From Ceratotherium simum simum (taxonomy: Eukaryota; Chordata; Mammalia; Perissodactyla; Rhinocerotidae): 64,000 nucleotides of DNA. The stretch covers positions 27,998,794 to 28,062,793 of the forward strand of contig NW_004454181.1 of assembly GCF_000283155.1 (NCBI RefSeq). Reading direction: 5' to 3'. Positions within the stretch are counted from its first letter, which is position 1. Each line of letters opens with the position of its first letter. A model generated the notes under the pieces. It searched no databases, was not told the DNA's origin, and saw only the letters and a program-made list of their open reading frames with translations. Shown here in pieces: positions 63,301 to 64,000 of this stretch. The position numbers and the translations under genes were made by a program.

Positions 63301-64000
63301 AAAATTCACTGCCCCTTCAGTTTGAAGTGCCTTTCCCATCTTCATGTCTTCTCATGTTGCACCCTGGCCCTGTCCGACTTACAGTCTCTGGGTGGATGCT
63401 CCATCTCTTACAGCATTTCAACTCTTCTAGAAATTCCATCTCCTCCAGGAAGGTGATAATTCTCCCTAGAACCTGGGATAAACACACAGCTTTCAGGACT
63501 CACTGCCTCCATTGCTTGTATGAGTAGACTGTCCTGGGTGCTTGTTTTCACGGAGACTTTGTTTAATGGTTGCAGTGTTCCTATCAGTATTGTCACTATT
63601 TATTTGGAAGCTCCTGGAAGGCAGGTATGAGATCTCTCCAATTCATTCTTCTCTCTATTCTTAGAAAACAGGAACCGGATGGCCTGAGGACCAGCAGAGT
63701 AAAGTTGAATTTTAATAGGCAGAGGGTACAGAATGAGCAAAGACTGAGTGGGCTGGGTGTGCTCCCTGCTGTCCATTGGGGAGGACTTGGTTCTCATCAT
63801 GTCACGGCCTAGGATCAGATTCTGGTCAGGGAAGGAGATAAACCTTATAACGGAAAACACACTGGAGAGAGCAAGCCAGAGTCCTGGTTTACCGTCATTA
63901 AGGGCTGTCGTTTAGCCTCCCTGAGAATTGTCTCCTTACTTGTAAAGCAAGGACACTAAGATAAGACGGTAACTAGGGGCTGCTCCAGCTCCAGCAGTGG
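63301..64000. other. Mostly single-copy DNA
   Basis: No gene. A MIR-like piece ('tagcctccctgagaattgtc', 'ttacttgtaaagcaaggac') lies at about 63910-63965. Confidence 0.4.

Noticed and set aside
1..64000. Prokaryotic operons, phage, plasmid or resistance genes
   Set aside because: Repeat content is entirely mammalian, and there are no long non-repeat reading frames, ribosome-binding sites or operon-like spacing.

Overview
The window reads as mammalian chromosomal DNA from a perissodactyl, most likely a horse-type genome (Equus). The key evidence is three tRNA-derived SINEs of the equine ERE type (19941-20183 minus, 23207-23522 plus, 56434-56685 minus). Each is full length or nearly so, has an A-rich tail and is flanked by a recognisable target-site duplication. 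Everything else is the usual mammalian repeat background: dozens of MIR and L2 copies, truncated L1 copies, an MLT1 LTR, MER20, MER5A and MER1-type hAT elements, a Tigger-type fragment and (CA)n-type microsatellites. Family names were recognised from memory of consensus sequences; no database search was run, and boundaries are usually good to 10-30 bases.

I find no protein-coding gene or exon that I can support, no functional RNA gene and no CpG island. Nearly all open reading frames are short chance frames or read through repeats: (CA)n giving His-Thr runs, L1 ORF2 C-terminal remnants, SINE bodies. The longest frames in apparently single-copy DNA (36173-36646 minus, 25710-26102 plus, 20417-20806 plus) are flagged as unproven. 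The window is best read as intergenic or deep intronic.

Layout. 1-9.3 kb: single-copy DNA with MIR/L2 fragments, two hAT fossils and a probable MaLR-type LTR. 9.4-9.63 kb: a long alternating purine-pyrimidine tract. 9.6-19.5 kb: dense MIR/L2, MER5A, an L1 3' end with target-site duplication, and an AT-microsatellite inside an old retroelement. 19.6-23.6 kb: two EREs, an L1 3' end, and an MLT1 LTR inserted in a MIR. 24-37 kb: L2, MIR, MER20, Tigger and a G-rich (TG)n tract. 38-43.5 kb: an L1 fossil inside an L2, then an L1 end with a duplicated target site. 43.5-54 kb: single-copy blocks, L2 and L1 fragments, and an L1M/HAL1-like 5' region. 54.6-56.7 kb: a long L2 copy and the third ERE. 57-64 kb: MIRs and hAT, then an L2 broken by several later insertions.

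Candidate functional elements are non-coding: a convergent pair of CTCF-like motifs (11963 plus, 53772 minus) about 42 kb apart, a near-consensus MARE (3248), a palindromic GATA site (34113), a fork-head palindrome (35242), homeodomain-type AT clusters, a MER20 copy, and several G-quadruplex-capable tracts. All are predictions from motif reading only. I found no evidence of an exotic new system.
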